From positions 1 through 7,719 of the forward strand of contig CAITSH010000328.1 in assembly GCA_903895005.1 (NCBI GenBank): 7,719 bases of DNA. The letters run 5' to 3'. This document shows positions 7,703-7,719 of this stretch, one piece after another. A program made the translations under genes and the position numbers. Numbering within the stretch: the first letter of the stretch is position 1; every line of letters begins with the position of its first letter. Source of the stretch: an uncultured Pseudomonadota bacterium. GTDB taxonomy: Bacteria; Pseudomonadota; Gammaproteobacteria; Burkholderiales; SG8-39. The notes beneath the pieces were generated by a model. The model did not search any database, was not told the DNA's origin, and saw only the letters and a program-made list of their open reading frames with translations.

Positions 7703-7719
7703 TCAACGCTATCACATCG
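7677..7719 (+). CDS. IS30-family transposase, N-terminal fragment
   Basis: The reading frame starts at ATG 7677 and runs off the window end after 14 full codons: MRYKHLTYDQRYHI. This is the characteristic beginning of IS30-family DDE transposases, whose N-terminal helix-turn-helix opens with a (K/R)-(Y/H)-x-x-L-(T/S)-x-(E/D)-(E/Q)-R-(Y/x)-x-I pattern. Full-length members have about 320-380 residues with a C-terminal DDE catalytic core, none of which is visible here. It cannot be told whether the element is intact. Family assignment rests on only 14 residues but the match is distinctive. Confidence 0.8.
   Translation, partial: MRYKHLTYDQRYHI

Larger units (their letters stand above)
7584..7719 (+). 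mobile_element. Left end of an IS30-family insertion sequence (partial)
   Basis: The window ends inside an IS30-family element identified by the N-terminus of its transposase at 7677. The left boundary is not directly proven. A plausible terminal inverted repeat starts near 7584 with the AATTAAAC-CTCGAAGTGCAAC stretch. The TTCRAGTGCAA-like core resembles IS30-family ends as I remember them, and about 90 nt of leader before the transposase is reasonable. Base composition becomes clearly less GC-rich from about here than in the efflux genes. The element is transcribed in the same direction as the operon. The right end and any target duplication are outside the window. Confidence 0.6.

Noticed and set aside
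7458..7715. 85-codon minus-strand frame over the IS junction
   Set aside because: It crosses the boundary between the efflux gene end and the IS leader and runs antisense to the transposase start; no homology is recognised.

Overview
The window is GC-rich DNA, and its three complete or nearly complete genes are most like those of a Gram-negative proteobacterium, probably of the beta or gamma class. This rests on the outer-membrane lipoprotein, the RND efflux pumps of the MdtB/MdtC (MuxB/MuxC) type and the high GC content. I cannot place it more precisely from sequence alone.

Positions 1-7508 hold the distal part of one tightly packed, rightward operon for a tripartite drug/metabolite efflux system. 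First comes a 5'-truncated MdtB-type inner-membrane RND subunit, cut by the window edge. It overlaps by 4 bp (GTGA) a complete MdtC-type RND subunit. Ten bases further on begins a NodT/OprM-type outer-membrane factor lipoprotein. The order matches Pseudomonas muxB-muxC-opmB; in Escherichia coli mdtABC the outer-membrane partner TolC is encoded elsewhere. A membrane-fusion protein (mdtA/muxA) is expected just upstream, outside the window. MdtB and MdtC are known to form one mixed trimer that exports substrate using the proton gradient. The periplasmic adaptor and the outer-membrane channel would complete the route to the outside. Both RND subunits here keep the whole proton-relay set (Asp-Asp, Lys, Arg, Thr).

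Positions 7509-7676 are a short non-coding stretch with a weak terminator-like hairpin, after which GC content falls. The window ends in the first 14 codons of an IS30-family transposase in the same orientation as the operon, so an insertion sequence sits directly behind the efflux genes. Its left end is not exactly defined but probably lies near 7584.

The most unusual structure is in the IS leader. A two-part, nearly 80-nt RNA hairpin (7621-7698) can be drawn in which the transposase Shine-Dalgarno and the spacer before its ATG are base-paired. A 24-codon out-of-frame mini-ORF overlaps the transposase start in the same place. This looks like a device that keeps read-through transcripts from the efflux operon from producing transposase, but that reading is inference. 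The rest of the window is an ordinary, well-conserved efflux operon and I see no new enzymatic system in it.
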